From NCBI RefSeq assembly GCF_025060755.1, contig NZ_JANYUY010000018.1:57958-121957 (forward strand): DNA of 64,000 bases, read 5' to 3'. The notes beneath the pieces are model-generated. The model worked only from the letters and a program-made list of their open reading frames with translations, had not been told where the DNA came from and did not search any database. Shown piece by piece: positions 1 to 7,985 of the stretch (the stretch's first letter is position 1; every line of letters starts with the position of its first letter). Source of the stretch: Paenibacillus doosanensis. GTDB lineage: Bacteria; Bacillota; Bacilli; Paenibacillales; NBRC-103111. The position numbers and the translations under genes were made by a program.

Positions 1-613
1 CCATCACGGTCCAGGAATCTTTAATTGTCAAATAAAACGGCGTTTTGCCGGCATCCTTAACCTTTTGCGCGGTTGCGATCAATTCATCCCATGTTTTCGG
101 AATGGTGAGACCCAGTTCTTTAAACATCGTCTTGTTGTAAATGACGCCGCTCGCGTTGGCCGTAAACGGAATACCGTACAGCTGGTCGGTGCCCGTCAGC
201 TTTTTCAGCATGTTAACATAGGAAGGCTGAATGTTCGAGACGAGAGCGTCGTTCGAAAAATCGGCGAACAAGCCGCTTTTGGACAGCTGCGCGAACGTAT
301 CCGTAGCTCCGAGACCGATAATATCGGGCACGTCCTTTTTGGCTACGCGCGTCTTGAGCACCGTTTCCGCATCCGGCGGATTGACCTGCGTAACGGTAAT
401 GTTCGGATTCGCATCGTTAAACTTTTTGATCAATTCATCGAAGGATGCCTTCGCTTCCGTCTTGTTCTGGAAAAACTCCAGCTTCACTTTTTCCCCTTTA
501 CCCGCGTCGGCCTGACTGGAAGAAGCTTCGTTGTTGGTCTTTGCGCCTCCGCAGCCTGCAATGACCGAAAGGGCAAGTACGCTGGAAACAATAGTCGTCG
601 CTGTTTTTTTCAT
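1..613 (-). CDS. Sugar ABC transporter solute-binding lipoprotein (N-terminal part, runs off the window)
   Basis: Reading leftward from an ATG at 613 with GGAGG just upstream, the protein starts with a basic, hydrophobic lipoprotein signal (lipobox VIAGC, about residue 20), then a Gly/Ser/Asn-rich linker and a typical family-1 extracellular binding-protein fold (KLEFFQNKTEAKASFDELI, later YGIPFTANASGVIYNKTMF and KTWDELIATAQKVKDAGKTP). About 204 codons are visible; the C-terminal half lies beyond position 1. Such proteins capture a sugar outside the membrane and deliver it to two permeases and a shared MsmX-type ATPase. The TAAACGTTTA palindrome at 664-673 sits about 50 bp upstream, and a LacI gene follows, so LacI control is likely. 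The substrate cannot be read from the fragment. Confidence 0.9.
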   Translation of the reverse strand, partial: MKKTATTIVSSVLALSVIAGCGGAKTNNEASSSQADAGKGEKVKLEFFQNKTEAKASFDELIKKFNDANPNITVTQVNPPDAETVLKTRVAKKDVPDIIGLGATDTFAQLSKSGLFADFSNDALVSNIQPSYVNMLKKLTGTDQLYGIPFTANASGVIYNKTMFKELGLTIPKTWDELIATAQKVKDAGKTPFYLTIKDSWTVM

Positions 614-663
614 TTGAGGAGACCTCCATTTTTTATAAATAAAATCGCAATATTCGAGATTAG

Positions 664-673
664 TAAACGTTTA
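664..673. promoter_or_regulatory. LacI-type operator TAAACGTTTA (copy 1)
   Basis: A perfect 10-bp palindrome lies between the binding-protein gene and its upstream regulator gene. The same ten bases recur at 795-804 and 1883-1892. The CG-centred palindrome is the usual shape of LacI-family half-site pairs. Assignment to the adjacent regulator at 832-1842 is inferred from position. Confidence 0.7.
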
Positions 674-794
674 ATCAAAGAAAATAATGGAATAAGCCGC
701 TATATCTTGCTCCGCATCACCGCCTTTATGAAGTAAACTGGGGGATTTCTCATAGATCAACTGCTATATTACGTTAAAAATGACCATCATGAGT

Positions 795-804
795 TAAACG
801 TTTA
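795..804. promoter_or_regulatory. LacI-type operator TAAACGTTTA (copy 2)
   Basis: Second perfect copy, 28 bp past the end of the LacI gene and 131 bp before copy 1. Together the two could flank the promoter of the binding-protein gene and allow looping. Confidence 0.65.
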
Positions 805-831
805 CTATATTTGGAGAAAAAGAAGCCCTTT

Positions 832-1842
832 TCAAGGCTTGGATTTTACGGTTTGCCGTTCTACCAAATGATGACTGACAATGCTGCTCGCCACTTGCGT
901 CGAACCTTCTTCGATGAGTGCGATTAATTTCTCCGACGCCATTCTGCCCATCATGGTCAAAGGCTGATGGATGGTCGTGAGCGGCGGATAGACCATTCTG
1001 GCGAATTTCAAATCGTCGTAGCCTATGATCGAGAGATCGTCCGGAATGCGCAGCCCCTGCTCGAAAGCGGCACGCATCGCGCCAATGGCCATCTCGTCGC
1101 TTGCCGCGAACAAAGCCGTAAAAGAAGGCGCTTCCGCAAGCAGCCGCCGCATCGCCAGCCGGCTCGCCTCCAGCTCGAATTCGCCGATCGCCACCAGCGA
1201 TTCGTCGTACTCGATTCCATTGTCGGCCAATGCCTGACGGTACCCTTCAAAGCGCGGGTAGCCGGCTATCTGATCCTTCAGCGAACCGCTGAGCATCGCG
1301 ATCTCCCGGTGCCCCTTCTGAATGAGATAGTCCGTTGCGTGATAAGCCGCTTGCCGGTCGTCGACCTTAACATAAGGAATCGTATATTTCTGAGACATGG
1401 TGTTGACAAGAATGACGGGAACCCGCATTTCCTTAATGACTTGAAAATATTCGTCCTTAAGCACTTCGCTCGTGAACACGATGCCGTCGACCTGCTTCTC
1501 CCGAAGCACCTGCAAGTACTTCATCGTCCGCTTGCCTTCTTCCGCGGTGTTGCATACAATGACGCTGAACCCCTTCTCTTGGGCGATTTCCTCGATACCG
1601 CGAAGAATATCCGATGAGAAGCTGCTCGATACGTCGGGAAACAGGACGCCGATCGTCTGGGTTCTCTTGTTCACAAGCCCTCTGGCAATCGCATTGGGCT
1701 GATACCCGAGCTCTTCGACCGCCTGCATCACCTTCTGCCTGGTCTTGTCGGAATAGCCCGCGAGGTTATGAAGCACTCGGGAAACCGTGGCGACGGAAAC
1801 GTCCGCAGCCTTGGCCACATCTTTTATTGTCGGAGGATTCAT
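832..1842 (-). CDS. LacI-family transcriptional regulator
   Basis: 336 residues, full length for the family. An N-terminal helix-turn-helix (TIKDVAKAADVSVATVSRV, residues 5-23) is followed by the hinge helix (PNAIARGLVNKRT) and a periplasmic-binding-protein-like effector domain ending HHLVERQTV. An AGAAGG ribosome site precedes ATG 1842. A TAAACGTTTA palindrome lies about 40 bp upstream, consistent with autoregulation, and two more lie between its stop and the binding-protein gene downstream. The likely job is to repress that sugar importer until an inducer binds. The effector sugar is unknown. Confidence 0.93.
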   Translation of the reverse strand: MNPPTIKDVAKAADVSVATVSRVLHNLAGYSDKTRQKVMQAVEELGYQPNAIARGLVNKRTQTIGVLFPDVSSSFSSDILRGIEEIAQEKGFSVIVCNTAEEGKRTMKYLQVLREKQVDGIVFTSEVLKDEYFQVIKEMRVPVILVNTMSQKYTIPYVKVDDRQAAYHATDYLIQKGHREIAMLSGSLKDQIAGYPRFEGYRQALADNGIEYDESLVAIGEFELEASRLAMRRLLAEAPSFTALFAASDEMAIGAMRAAFEQGLRIPDDLSIIGYDDLKFARMVYPPLTTIHQPLTMMGRMASEKLIALIEEGSTQVASSIVSHHLVERQTVKSKP

Positions 1843-1882
1843 AACGTAAATTACCTTCTTTACTAACGTCGTTTCAGTTGCG

Positions 1883-1892
1883 TAAACGTTTA
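1883..1892. promoter_or_regulatory. LacI-type operator TAAACGTTTA (copy 3)
   Basis: Third perfect copy, upstream of the start of the LacI gene at 1842; a position expected for an autoregulatory operator. Confidence 0.65.
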
Positions 1893-2028
1893 AGTAATCT
1901 TAGCATAGACTTCCGCTCCGATTTTGTCAAATCCCTTTACAAAATTTTATCTTGACGGTTTCGTGGAATTCGTGGAAAATATACCCTGTAAGCGATTACT
2001 CAGTTGTGTAACGGGTAGAGTCCATGAG

Positions 2029-2087
2029 AAAACCCGGATGTTACATTCTCTCCTTGCGGGAATGATAACGTCCGGTTTTTTATTTTT
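2029..2087 (+). terminator. Long imperfect hairpin with T-tract, no obvious upstream gene
   Basis: Left arm 2029-2048 (AAAACCCGGATGTTACATTC) pairs with right arm 2060-2079 across an 11-nt loop with about two mismatches, and is followed by a T-rich run to 2087. It has the form of an intrinsic terminator, but the roughly 190 bases to its left hold no credible gene. It may end a short untranslated RNA or act as a leader hairpin for the gene at 2294. The rest of the 1843-2293 gap holds nothing else I recognise beyond the operator at 1883 and a near-cre sequence around 1987-2000. Confidence 0.5.
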
Positions 2088-2293
2088 AGCGGGTCCGTTA
2101 CCGGCAGAAAGGAGGCCGCAGCGACAGCGTAAACCATTTTCCCTATGTTCTTTGTTGCCCCATGAAGCGAAAGCTAGAAACGAATTCCGTCTGCTTAACG
2201 GATTAACGGAACCTTCGCATGCCGCATAACCGACGTTAAGCGTTCGGGGCAGTCAAGCGATCATGAACTTATCCATTTGGAGGAGGTATTCTA

Positions 2294-3283
2294 ATGTTCC
2301 CAAGTACAACGTCGAGATTGATGAAACGGCCGTTCAAACTGCTTCTATCCGTCATGCTCGCCATGCTTATGTCCGGTATCGCCGTCCTGCCCGCCTTTGC
2401 GGCAACCCCGGCGAAAACCGTAAACGCCTCGGCCACGCTCGCCTATAATCTGAAGGGACTTAAGCATAATCTGGCCGTGCAAAAAGCTTATATCGCTTCG
2501 ACGTATCTCTACGTTACTCAGCGTTCCGGGGGAACGGTCTATCTGTCCCGACTGCTGATGAACGGAAACAACGCTACGTATGTGGATGAAATGACCATCA
2601 CCAATGCCGGCCACGGGCAAACATTGGATATGTATACGTACAATGGCATAAACTATTTGTACTTCAGCTCCAAAGCCGACCCGGCCACATCGTATTACTG
2701 GTCGCTTCAGGTAGCCAGGCTGGAATATAAAGCGGGCGCGACCTATAATTACACCGATCTTCATCGGTTCACCTATATGAATTACGCCGATAAAACCGGC
2801 GCAAGATTGGGCGACACGTACCGCGTCGATGCCGGCGGCAACAGCACCTATACGGTGTTCCGCGTGCAAACGGCTGACGGCGGCGTCACCTGGTCCATCT
2901 ATGACACCGTAGCGTTAAATCAGCTTCTCGACAGCAACGAGCAGGTGCGCATGGACAGCGCGGCCGCGGTCAGCGCCTGCATCACCAGCTTCACGCAATC
3001 GGGCAGCGATATTGTCCGGCCGAACGGATCGTTCCAGGGGGTCGATATGCTTGATAAAACGGAAATCTATACGTCCGGCGGCGCGGAAGGCGATACTCCG
3101 CAGATTGCCATGATGTCCAATACCGGAGCCTATAAAACCCTTGTCAACATTACGAACGTGGGAACCCACGAAATCGAGGGCGTGCAGACGAAAAACGGCA
3201 ACGTGTACTTCAATATCATCACCGACCCGACGAACAAGAAAGATACGCAGCAAATTTATTTCGTCCCGGATAGTATATTTTAA
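2294..3283 (+). CDS. Secreted helveticin-J-like (class III bacteriocin-type) protein
   Basis: 329 residues after a clear GGAGGAGG ribosome site 8 bases before ATG 2294. A Sec signal peptide covers residues about 1-36 (ending LPAFA-A). The mature part is beta-rich with Tyr/Thr strands and no catalytic motif. It resembles helveticin J in order and spacing of landmarks: GHGQTLDMYT (HTQTWEF-like), LQVARLEY, GSFQGVDMLDKTEIYTSGG (SIQGYDLD..IYISSQ-like) and GTHEIEGVQ..VYFNI (HSEVESIQ..YLTV-like). Helveticin-like proteins adopt a beta-propeller, and some are antibacterial. The gene stands alone, with its own terminator and no immunity gene visible. The family call comes from recalled motif similarity, not from a search, so a non-bacteriocin secreted propeller is the main alternative. 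Confidence 0.6.
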   Translation: MFPSTTSRLMKRPFKLLLSVMLAMLMSGIAVLPAFAATPAKTVNASATLAYNLKGLKHNLAVQKAYIASTYLYVTQRSGGTVYLSRLLMNGNNATYVDEMTITNAGHGQTLDMYTYNGINYLYFSSKADPATSYYWSLQVARLEYKAGATYNYTDLHRFTYMNYADKTGARLGDTYRVDAGGNSTYTVFRVQTADGGVTWSIYDTVALNQLLDSNEQVRMDSAAAVSACITSFTQSGSDIVRPNGSFQGVDMLDKTEIYTSGGAEGDTPQIAMMSNTGAYKTLVNITNVGTHEIEGVQTKNGNVYFNIITDPTNKKDTQQIYFVPDSIF

Positions 3284-3299
3284 AAGTTTGGAATTGCAA

Positions 3300-3331
3300 G
3301 AAACCAGCAAATTCTAGGGTTTGCTGGTTTC
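3300..3331 (+). terminator. Terminator hairpin after the helveticin-like gene
   Basis: Perfect 12-bp stem GAAACCAGCAAA / TTTGCTGGTTTC with an 8-nt loop, 17 bp past the stop at 3283. The T-run is short (TTTC, then ACTTTG), so termination may be partial. Confidence 0.75.
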
Positions 3332-3387
3332 ACTTTGCGATTGCATAATTGACAACTACAGCTTTAAAACCGCCCGTTGCTTACATG

Positions 3388-4581
3388 TCAAGCTTCCAGT
3401 CTTTTATAAACCGTCTTTGCGTTCAGCACCGTCTCTCGAATACTCAGCTTTCCGCCGGAATCCGGATCATCGAACAATGTCAGGTTAGCGGTCATTCCTT
3501 CGGCAATCCTGCCCAGCCTGTCAAAGCCCATAACGGTCGCGGGGCGGATGGTTGACGCTTCGATTGCCTCTCCGAGGCTAATACCTGTTAGCTGAACCGC
3601 TGCCGCAATTCCCCAATCAAGAGCTTGTGCCGAACCGGCTAAAATATCGGGATTTGCCGCCGTAGTCAGCCTGCCGCTGGGATGCAGTTCTACTTCCGAG
3701 CCTATGCTGCTCTTGTAGCATCCTGCAGGCATGCCGCCGAATTTCACGCAGTCGCTGACGAAGATCGCTTTATCGCGTTTAGCCCGAATCATTGCCTTCA
3801 ATACGTTAGGAGCAAGATGATGACCGTCCGGTATGAAGGTTGCCCACAATCCGTCGTTGGCAAGTTGATCCCAAATATAGTTCGGATGACGCGGCAGCAT
3901 TGGATGAGAACCGTTCCCCAAATGAGTGGAGAGAACCGCGCCCGCTTGAACAGCCGCTTCAATCTGTTCCGTCGTCGCCTTCGTATGCCCCAAGCTGACA
4001 ACAATGCCCGACTCGGCCAATTTGCCGATAAATGGAATCGCGCCGTCCCGTTCGGGTGCGATTGTAACGAGACGAATCCGGTTGCCCGATGCCGCCTGCC
4101 ATTCAGCGAATTCCGCCCAATCCGGATTGCGGATATGCTTCTTGTCATGGGCTCCGCGCGGACCGTCTTCTTCGGACAAATAAGGGCCTTCGAGATGTAT
4201 GCAGGGTACGCAGGCTCCGGCCATCTCCGATGATTCGCATGCTTCCGCTATGGCGGTTAATGCCTGACGGATGCGCTCGAAGCTGCCGGTTATTACGGTT
4301 GGCAGGTAGGTCGTCACTCCCCTTGCAAGCATAGCGTTAGTTACACCGATAACATCCTCGGCCGTTGTCACTTCCCCATTGAAATCAAACCCGGCGAAGC
4401 CGTTCACTTGCAAATCTATCCAGCCGGGGGATATCCACGGAGCATTCTCCTGTTCGCCGATCTCGGTCACAGACCGAATAACGCTCTTGTCCGCTGTAAT
4501 TTCAACATACTTTCCCGTCCCCGCGAGTCTTCCTCTCCATTTCAACGTGTATGCACCTTCCCCTAAGATAAATCCTTGCAT
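3388..4581 (-). CDS. nagA: N-acetylglucosamine-6-phosphate deacetylase-like amidohydrolase
   Basis: 397 residues, the usual NagA length. Amidohydrolase landmarks are present: WIDLQVNGFAGFDFNG near residue 55, HLEGPY (metal ligand Glu), SLGHTKA and STHLGNG (metal-binding His residues), and VSDC carrying the catalytic Asp. NagA removes acetate from GlcNAc-6-P to give GlcN-6-P for NagB. The substrate loop HLGNGS differs from the common HL(F/Y)NAM, so a related N-acyl sugar is possible. There is no good ribosome site before ATG 4581, which lies 4 bases after the upstream oxidoreductase stop, suggesting translational coupling. The C-terminus SIRETVLNAKTVYKRL is typical. Confidence 0.85.
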   Translation of the reverse strand: MQGFILGEGAYTLKWRGRLAGTGKYVEITADKSVIRSVTEIGEQENAPWISPGWIDLQVNGFAGFDFNGEVTTAEDVIGVTNAMLARGVTTYLPTVITGSFERIRQALTAIAEACESSEMAGACVPCIHLEGPYLSEEDGPRGAHDKKHIRNPDWAEFAEWQAASGNRIRLVTIAPERDGAIPFIGKLAESGIVVSLGHTKATTEQIEAAVQAGAVLSTHLGNGSHPMLPRHPNYIWDQLANDGLWATFIPDGHHLAPNVLKAMIRAKRDKAIFVSDCVKFGGMPAGCYKSSIGSEVELHPSGRLTTAANPDILAGSAQALDWGIAAAVQLTGISLGEAIEASTIRPATVMGFDRLGRIAEGMTANLTLFDDPDSGGKLSIRETVLNAKTVYKRLEA

Positions 4582-4587
4582 CGTAAT

Positions 4588-5610
4588 TTATTTAAACTGA
4601 GCTGGAGTAGAAAAATCGATAGTTTTCACCCGTTCGTCCGCATCAAGCGTTGCCCGCATGGCGGCTAAAATATCATCGGCACGCAGAATAGCTTCTTTGC
4701 CGTATACCCGATTTAAAAAGTCCTCGGTAATCTTCAAGGGGGGCATATCCGCCTCCACTCGGGTCGGCGGTTCCCCGTCTGTCACGTACATATAGATCGG
4801 TTGTTCGGAAACTAAAGGATCTCCTGCCAAACGAAGCTCGGCGCACCCTTCCGTACCTACAACGAAAATTCGGCAATCGCCCCATGTCCAGCTCTTAAGC
4901 GGGGTATGCCAATCTGCATAAAGCTGCGCAAATATCCCGCCCTCTAACAGTACCTGCAAACCAACGGCGTCGTAAAAAGCCGGATATTCCGGCAGCATGT
5001 TTTTGCTCATATAGCCTTCCGATCCGATGATCTCTCTTCCCGTCAGCCAGCGCAGGAGATCAAAGTCGTGAATGAGGAGATCAATCAAGATGCCGCCTGA
5101 CTGCTCCTTTGAAAAAAACCACCGTGGCCTTTTATCCGCCATGAGGCGGTGCGGCTTGCGCATCCCGATGCTGACTATCCTTCCTAACGTCCCGCGATCG
5201 ATTTGTTTTTTCAACGAATAGATCGGCGGGTTGAAGCGTTCCGTCAGCAGCATTCCGATCTGAATAATTCCTCTTCTGCTCACCGCTTCCAGACGGCGGT
5301 AACCGTCTCTGCTTATGACAACGGGCTTGTCGAGCATGATATGTTTGCCCGTTCGTTCGCATATTTCCACGATGTCTATTTTTTCACTGTTAATCGCAGC
5401 GCAGCCGACGATATCGATTTCAGCGGCAAGCATGTCGTCCATGCTGTTCGCGAGCGGAATGCCGAACTTATCGGCAATCGATCGTGCGATGCTGTCCTGA
5501 TCCGGTTCATAAATACCGGCGCATTCGTGACCAAGCTCCAGCATTTCTTGAATAAACGTAGCGATATGAGCATGCTGGCATCCGATAACAGAAAACAGAT
5601 GTTTGTTCAC
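4588..5610 (-). CDS. Gfo/Idh/MocA-family oxidoreductase
   Basis: 340 residues from a GTG start at 5610 with GAGGAGAG upstream. The N-terminal Rossmann fold has an altered dinucleotide loop (SVIGCQHAH rather than GxGxxG); DKPV near residue 95 matches the EKP signature and supplies the catalytic Lys. The C-terminal domain has SGGILIDLLIHDFDLLRWL, with the His-Asp pair common in the family. It is cotranscribed with the NagA-like gene, four bases away. These NAD(P)-dependent enzymes oxidise or reduce sugars and inositols; an amino-sugar or its derivative is the natural guess from context. Confidence 0.88.
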   Translation of the reverse strand: MNKHLFSVIGCQHAHIATFIQEMLELGHECAGIYEPDQDSIARSIADKFGIPLANSMDDMLAAEIDIVGCAAINSEKIDIVEICERTGKHIMLDKPVVISRDGYRRLEAVSRRGIIQIGMLLTERFNPPIYSLKKQIDRGTLGRIVSIGMRKPHRLMADKRPRWFFSKEQSGGILIDLLIHDFDLLRWLTGREIIGSEGYMSKNMLPEYPAFYDAVGLQVLLEGGIFAQLYADWHTPLKSWTWGDCRIFVVGTEGCAELRLAGDPLVSEQPIYMYVTDGEPPTRVEADMPPLKITEDFLNRVYGKEAILRADDILAAMRATLDADERVKTIDFSTPAQFK

Positions 5611-5683
5611 AGTTTATCTCTCCTCGGTTCGTTAGTGCATACCGCGACAACGGCGATCAGATTCGATTTCAATCCATTACGAG

Positions 5684-5717
5684 AAGTGAAAAAACAAACC
5701 CGCTTTGCAAGCGGGCC
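5684..5717 (-). terminator. Terminator after the second LacI gene (minus strand)
   Basis: On the minus strand a perfect 7-bp stem CCCGCTT / AAGCGGG with a 3-nt loop (plus-strand 5699-5715) is followed by TTTGTTTTTT. It separates the LacI gene ending at 5755 from the oxidoreductase starting at 5610. Confidence 0.85.
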
Positions 5718-5754
5718 ATTGGGGGTTCAGCATATCAGATAAGCTTGTTGCGGC

Positions 5755-6789
5755 TTATTTTTTGACTGCCACGGTGCTGCGCTCGATCAGCTTGGGCTGC
5801 AGCACAATGTCAATCTCCGCTTGCCCCCCTCCCATCAGCTCCATCAGCATGTTGTACGCCAGCTTCCCCATCTCGTAGCTCGGCTGATGAATGGTCGTCA
5901 AAGGCGGTGCAATCATTTGGCTGAAATCAATATTGTCGAAACCGACGACGGAAATTTGCTCAGGTATTTTCACGCCATGGGCAGCCAGTTCATTGATAAC
6001 CCCTAAAGCTGTCATGTCGTTGCAAGCGAATACGGCCGTTGGCAGCTCGTCAAGATCGAACAGCCGCCGCGTAAGCAGCTTCCCATTTTCGAATTCGCCT
6101 CTCGTCTCATCTCCCTCCGCGGGCTCCGACACTTTCACCAGCCGTTCCTCCACGGCAATGCCCGCCTCCTGCAGCGCGTCGCGGTATCCGTTAAAAATGC
6201 TTTGTCTGCTCGGACGGTCCAAAGGCGCGGTAATAAAAGCGATACGACGATGGCCTTTGTCCACCAAATACTTGGTCGCCATGTATCCGCCTTTTCGGTA
6301 ATCGAACTTGATTTGGAAAACGTCCTGTAAATCGATCGGCTGATCGATAGCGATCACCTTAAGTCCCAGCTTTATAAGTCTGGCCAGTAACGCGCGGTTG
6401 AACGAGATCGACGAAAGGACGACGCCTTTCACCTGATTTTCAAACAATTTTTCCAGATACTCGTCTTCCTGCTTCGGATTTTGCAAGGAATTGCATAAGA
6501 AAACATGATAATTATTTCTGCGCGCCATTTCTTCGATACCTAGGACGACCGAAGAATAAAACGGGTTGCTGATCGTCGGAACGATGACCCCAATCGTCAT
6601 GTTCTTATGTGTTTTTAGCTGCTTTCCGACCATGTTCGGAATATAATCATGCTCTTCGGCAAGCTGCTCAATTTTTTTCCGCATATTACTGCTTACCGGA
6701 TAGCTGCTTTTGCTTAACACTCTTGATACGGTAGCTGGAGAAACGCCGGCGAGCCGGGCGATATCGTGAATGGTTACGCGCTTTTTCAT
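5755..6789 (-). CDS. LacI-family transcriptional regulator
   Basis: 344 residues. Helix-turn-helix VTIHDIARLAGVSPATVSRV at residues 4-23, hinge region PNMVGKQLKTHKNMTIGV, and a sugar-binding effector domain (FACNDMTALGV, GFDNIDFSQMIAPPLTTIHQP). It sits between the nagA and nagB parts of the cluster and has its own terminator. An AATCGATT palindrome lies 30-37 bp before its start, and a longer version with the same core (8967-8984) lies upstream of the nagB transcription unit, so it probably represses itself and the amino-sugar genes. The ligand is likely an amino-sugar phosphate, by analogy with Nag regulators, but this is unproven. Confidence 0.93.
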   Translation of the reverse strand: MKKRVTIHDIARLAGVSPATVSRVLSKSSYPVSSNMRKKIEQLAEEHDYIPNMVGKQLKTHKNMTIGVIVPTISNPFYSSVVLGIEEMARRNNYHVFLCNSLQNPKQEDEYLEKLFENQVKGVVLSSISFNRALLARLIKLGLKVIAIDQPIDLQDVFQIKFDYRKGGYMATKYLVDKGHRRIAFITAPLDRPSRQSIFNGYRDALQEAGIAVEERLVKVSEPAEGDETRGEFENGKLLTRRLFDLDELPTAVFACNDMTALGVINELAAHGVKIPEQISVVGFDNIDFSQMIAPPLTTIHQPSYEMGKLAYNMLMELMGGGQAEIDIVLQPKLIERSTVAVKK

Positions 6790-6812
6790 GGAAGATCACA
6801 CGATCCTTTAAT

Positions 6813-6832
6813 TATAGTAATCGATTGCATTT
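6813..6832. promoter_or_regulatory. Candidate LacI operator with AATCGATT core
   Basis: GTAATCGATTGC carries the palindromic core AATCGATT at 6819-6826, upstream of the LacI gene at 6789. The same core is the centre of the 18-bp palindrome at 8967-8984. Confidence 0.55.
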
Positions 6833-6897
6833 TCATTGGCTTTACTATAACAAAAAAACCGGATCGTTGAAAGCAGCTCAGCCTCGGCGCATGTTCA

Positions 6898-7905
6898 CTA
6901 CTCTCCCTCAAAGGCCATGGCAACCTCCGATTTCAGCTCATGCGAGCGGTATATGCCCTCCAGAACTGCAATGACATCTCTGGAATATATCATCGAGCAT
7001 TCCGGTTCGCGCTCCTCTTCGATGCTTGCAAGCAGCTCACGGAACTGAAGGACGAAGGGGGCCGCTGCGCGAGGCACCAGGATTTGTTCGTACGCACCAT
7101 TGCGGCTGATCCACACACCTTGGCCAGGAATGACCTTCACCATCGCTTTCGTGAAAACAAGCTCAAGCTCGTTCCTCGGCACGCCGTCGTACCCCGATTG
7201 CACAATGGTGGAAGGCATGCCCCGCTCATTCTCAAGGAAGATCACCCCGCTGCCCTCTACGTCCCCTGCCGTTCCGTAATGGCTGAGCGAGGCACGGACC
7301 TTGACGATTTTCGCATTTCCGAGCCACATGATCCGATCGACGGAATGGGAGCCCAAATTAAACAGGATGCCGCCTCCCGAACGCTGCTTATCGAGAAACC
7401 ACGCCGGCCGTTCCGTTGTGTAGTAGGCGGTGTGGCGCGTGTCATTCATCATGACGAGAGGTCCCCATCGCTGCGCTTCGTCTTCAATGAGCTTTTTCGC
7501 CAGCAAATTTTCCGCAAGAAAATGCTGTGTATGGCCGACCATCAGTCGAACGCTGCTGCGCCGTACGGCATCGATGATATCGTTGCATTGCTGCGCATTC
7601 AGCGCCATCGGCTTCTCCAGAAGCACGTGGCAGCCCGCCTCCGCGCAAAAGACCGCCGCTTCCTTATGCAAATGATGCGGCAGCGTAATGACGGCGATAT
7701 TCGGCTTCTCCCTCAGCACCATTTCGCGGTAATCCGTATACGCGGTAATGCCGGACGCTTTGGACAGCAGCTCCGCCCGATCGATCCGGATATCCGCTAC
7801 CGCGACAGGCTTCAATCGCTCCCGCAGCTCGCTTAGCGCCTTCAAATGGCCTTCGGCATTATGCCCGGCTCCTACAACCGCTACCCTATATGTCATTTGG
7901 TTCAC
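6898..7905 (-). CDS. Gfo/Idh/MocA-family oxidoreductase
   Basis: 335 residues. N-terminal Rossmann motif VAVVGAGHNAEGHLKAL (GxGxxG type), LLEKPMAL near residue 95 with the catalytic Lys, and GGGILFNLGSHSVDRIMWL in the substrate domain with the conserved His. The start at 7905 is GTG; an in-frame ATG three codons on is equally plausible. It follows the NagB-like gene by 80 bp on the same strand and probably shares its transcript. With the enzyme at 4588 it is the second intact member of this family in the cluster; a third is a stub at 8905-8940. Confidence 0.88.
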   Translation of the reverse strand: MNQMTYRVAVVGAGHNAEGHLKALSELRERLKPVAVADIRIDRAELLSKASGITAYTDYREMVLREKPNIAVITLPHHLHKEAAVFCAEAGCHVLLEKPMALNAQQCNDIIDAVRRSSVRLMVGHTQHFLAENLLAKKLIEDEAQRWGPLVMMNDTRHTAYYTTERPAWFLDKQRSGGGILFNLGSHSVDRIMWLGNAKIVKVRASLSHYGTAGDVEGSGVIFLENERGMPSTIVQSGYDGVPRNELELVFTKAMVKVIPGQGVWISRNGAYEQILVPRAAAPFVLQFRELLASIEEEREPECSMIYSRDVIAVLEGIYRSHELKSEVAMAFEGE

Positions 7906-7985
7906 CGCTTTCTTCTCTGTCGCGTTCCCGTGGTTACAGATTTTATACTTGAGAACTTTCTATCGACGCTTCGGCCGCTTGTTCA

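Noticed and set aside
1987..2000. cre-like TGTAAGCGATTACT before the helveticin-like gene
   Set aside because: One mismatch to the consensus and far from any start; not strong enough to list as a site.
1924..2229. 101-codon open frame on the plus strand in the LacI upstream gap
   Set aside because: No ribosome site, codon use unlike neighbours, and it overlaps the hairpin at 2029-2087.
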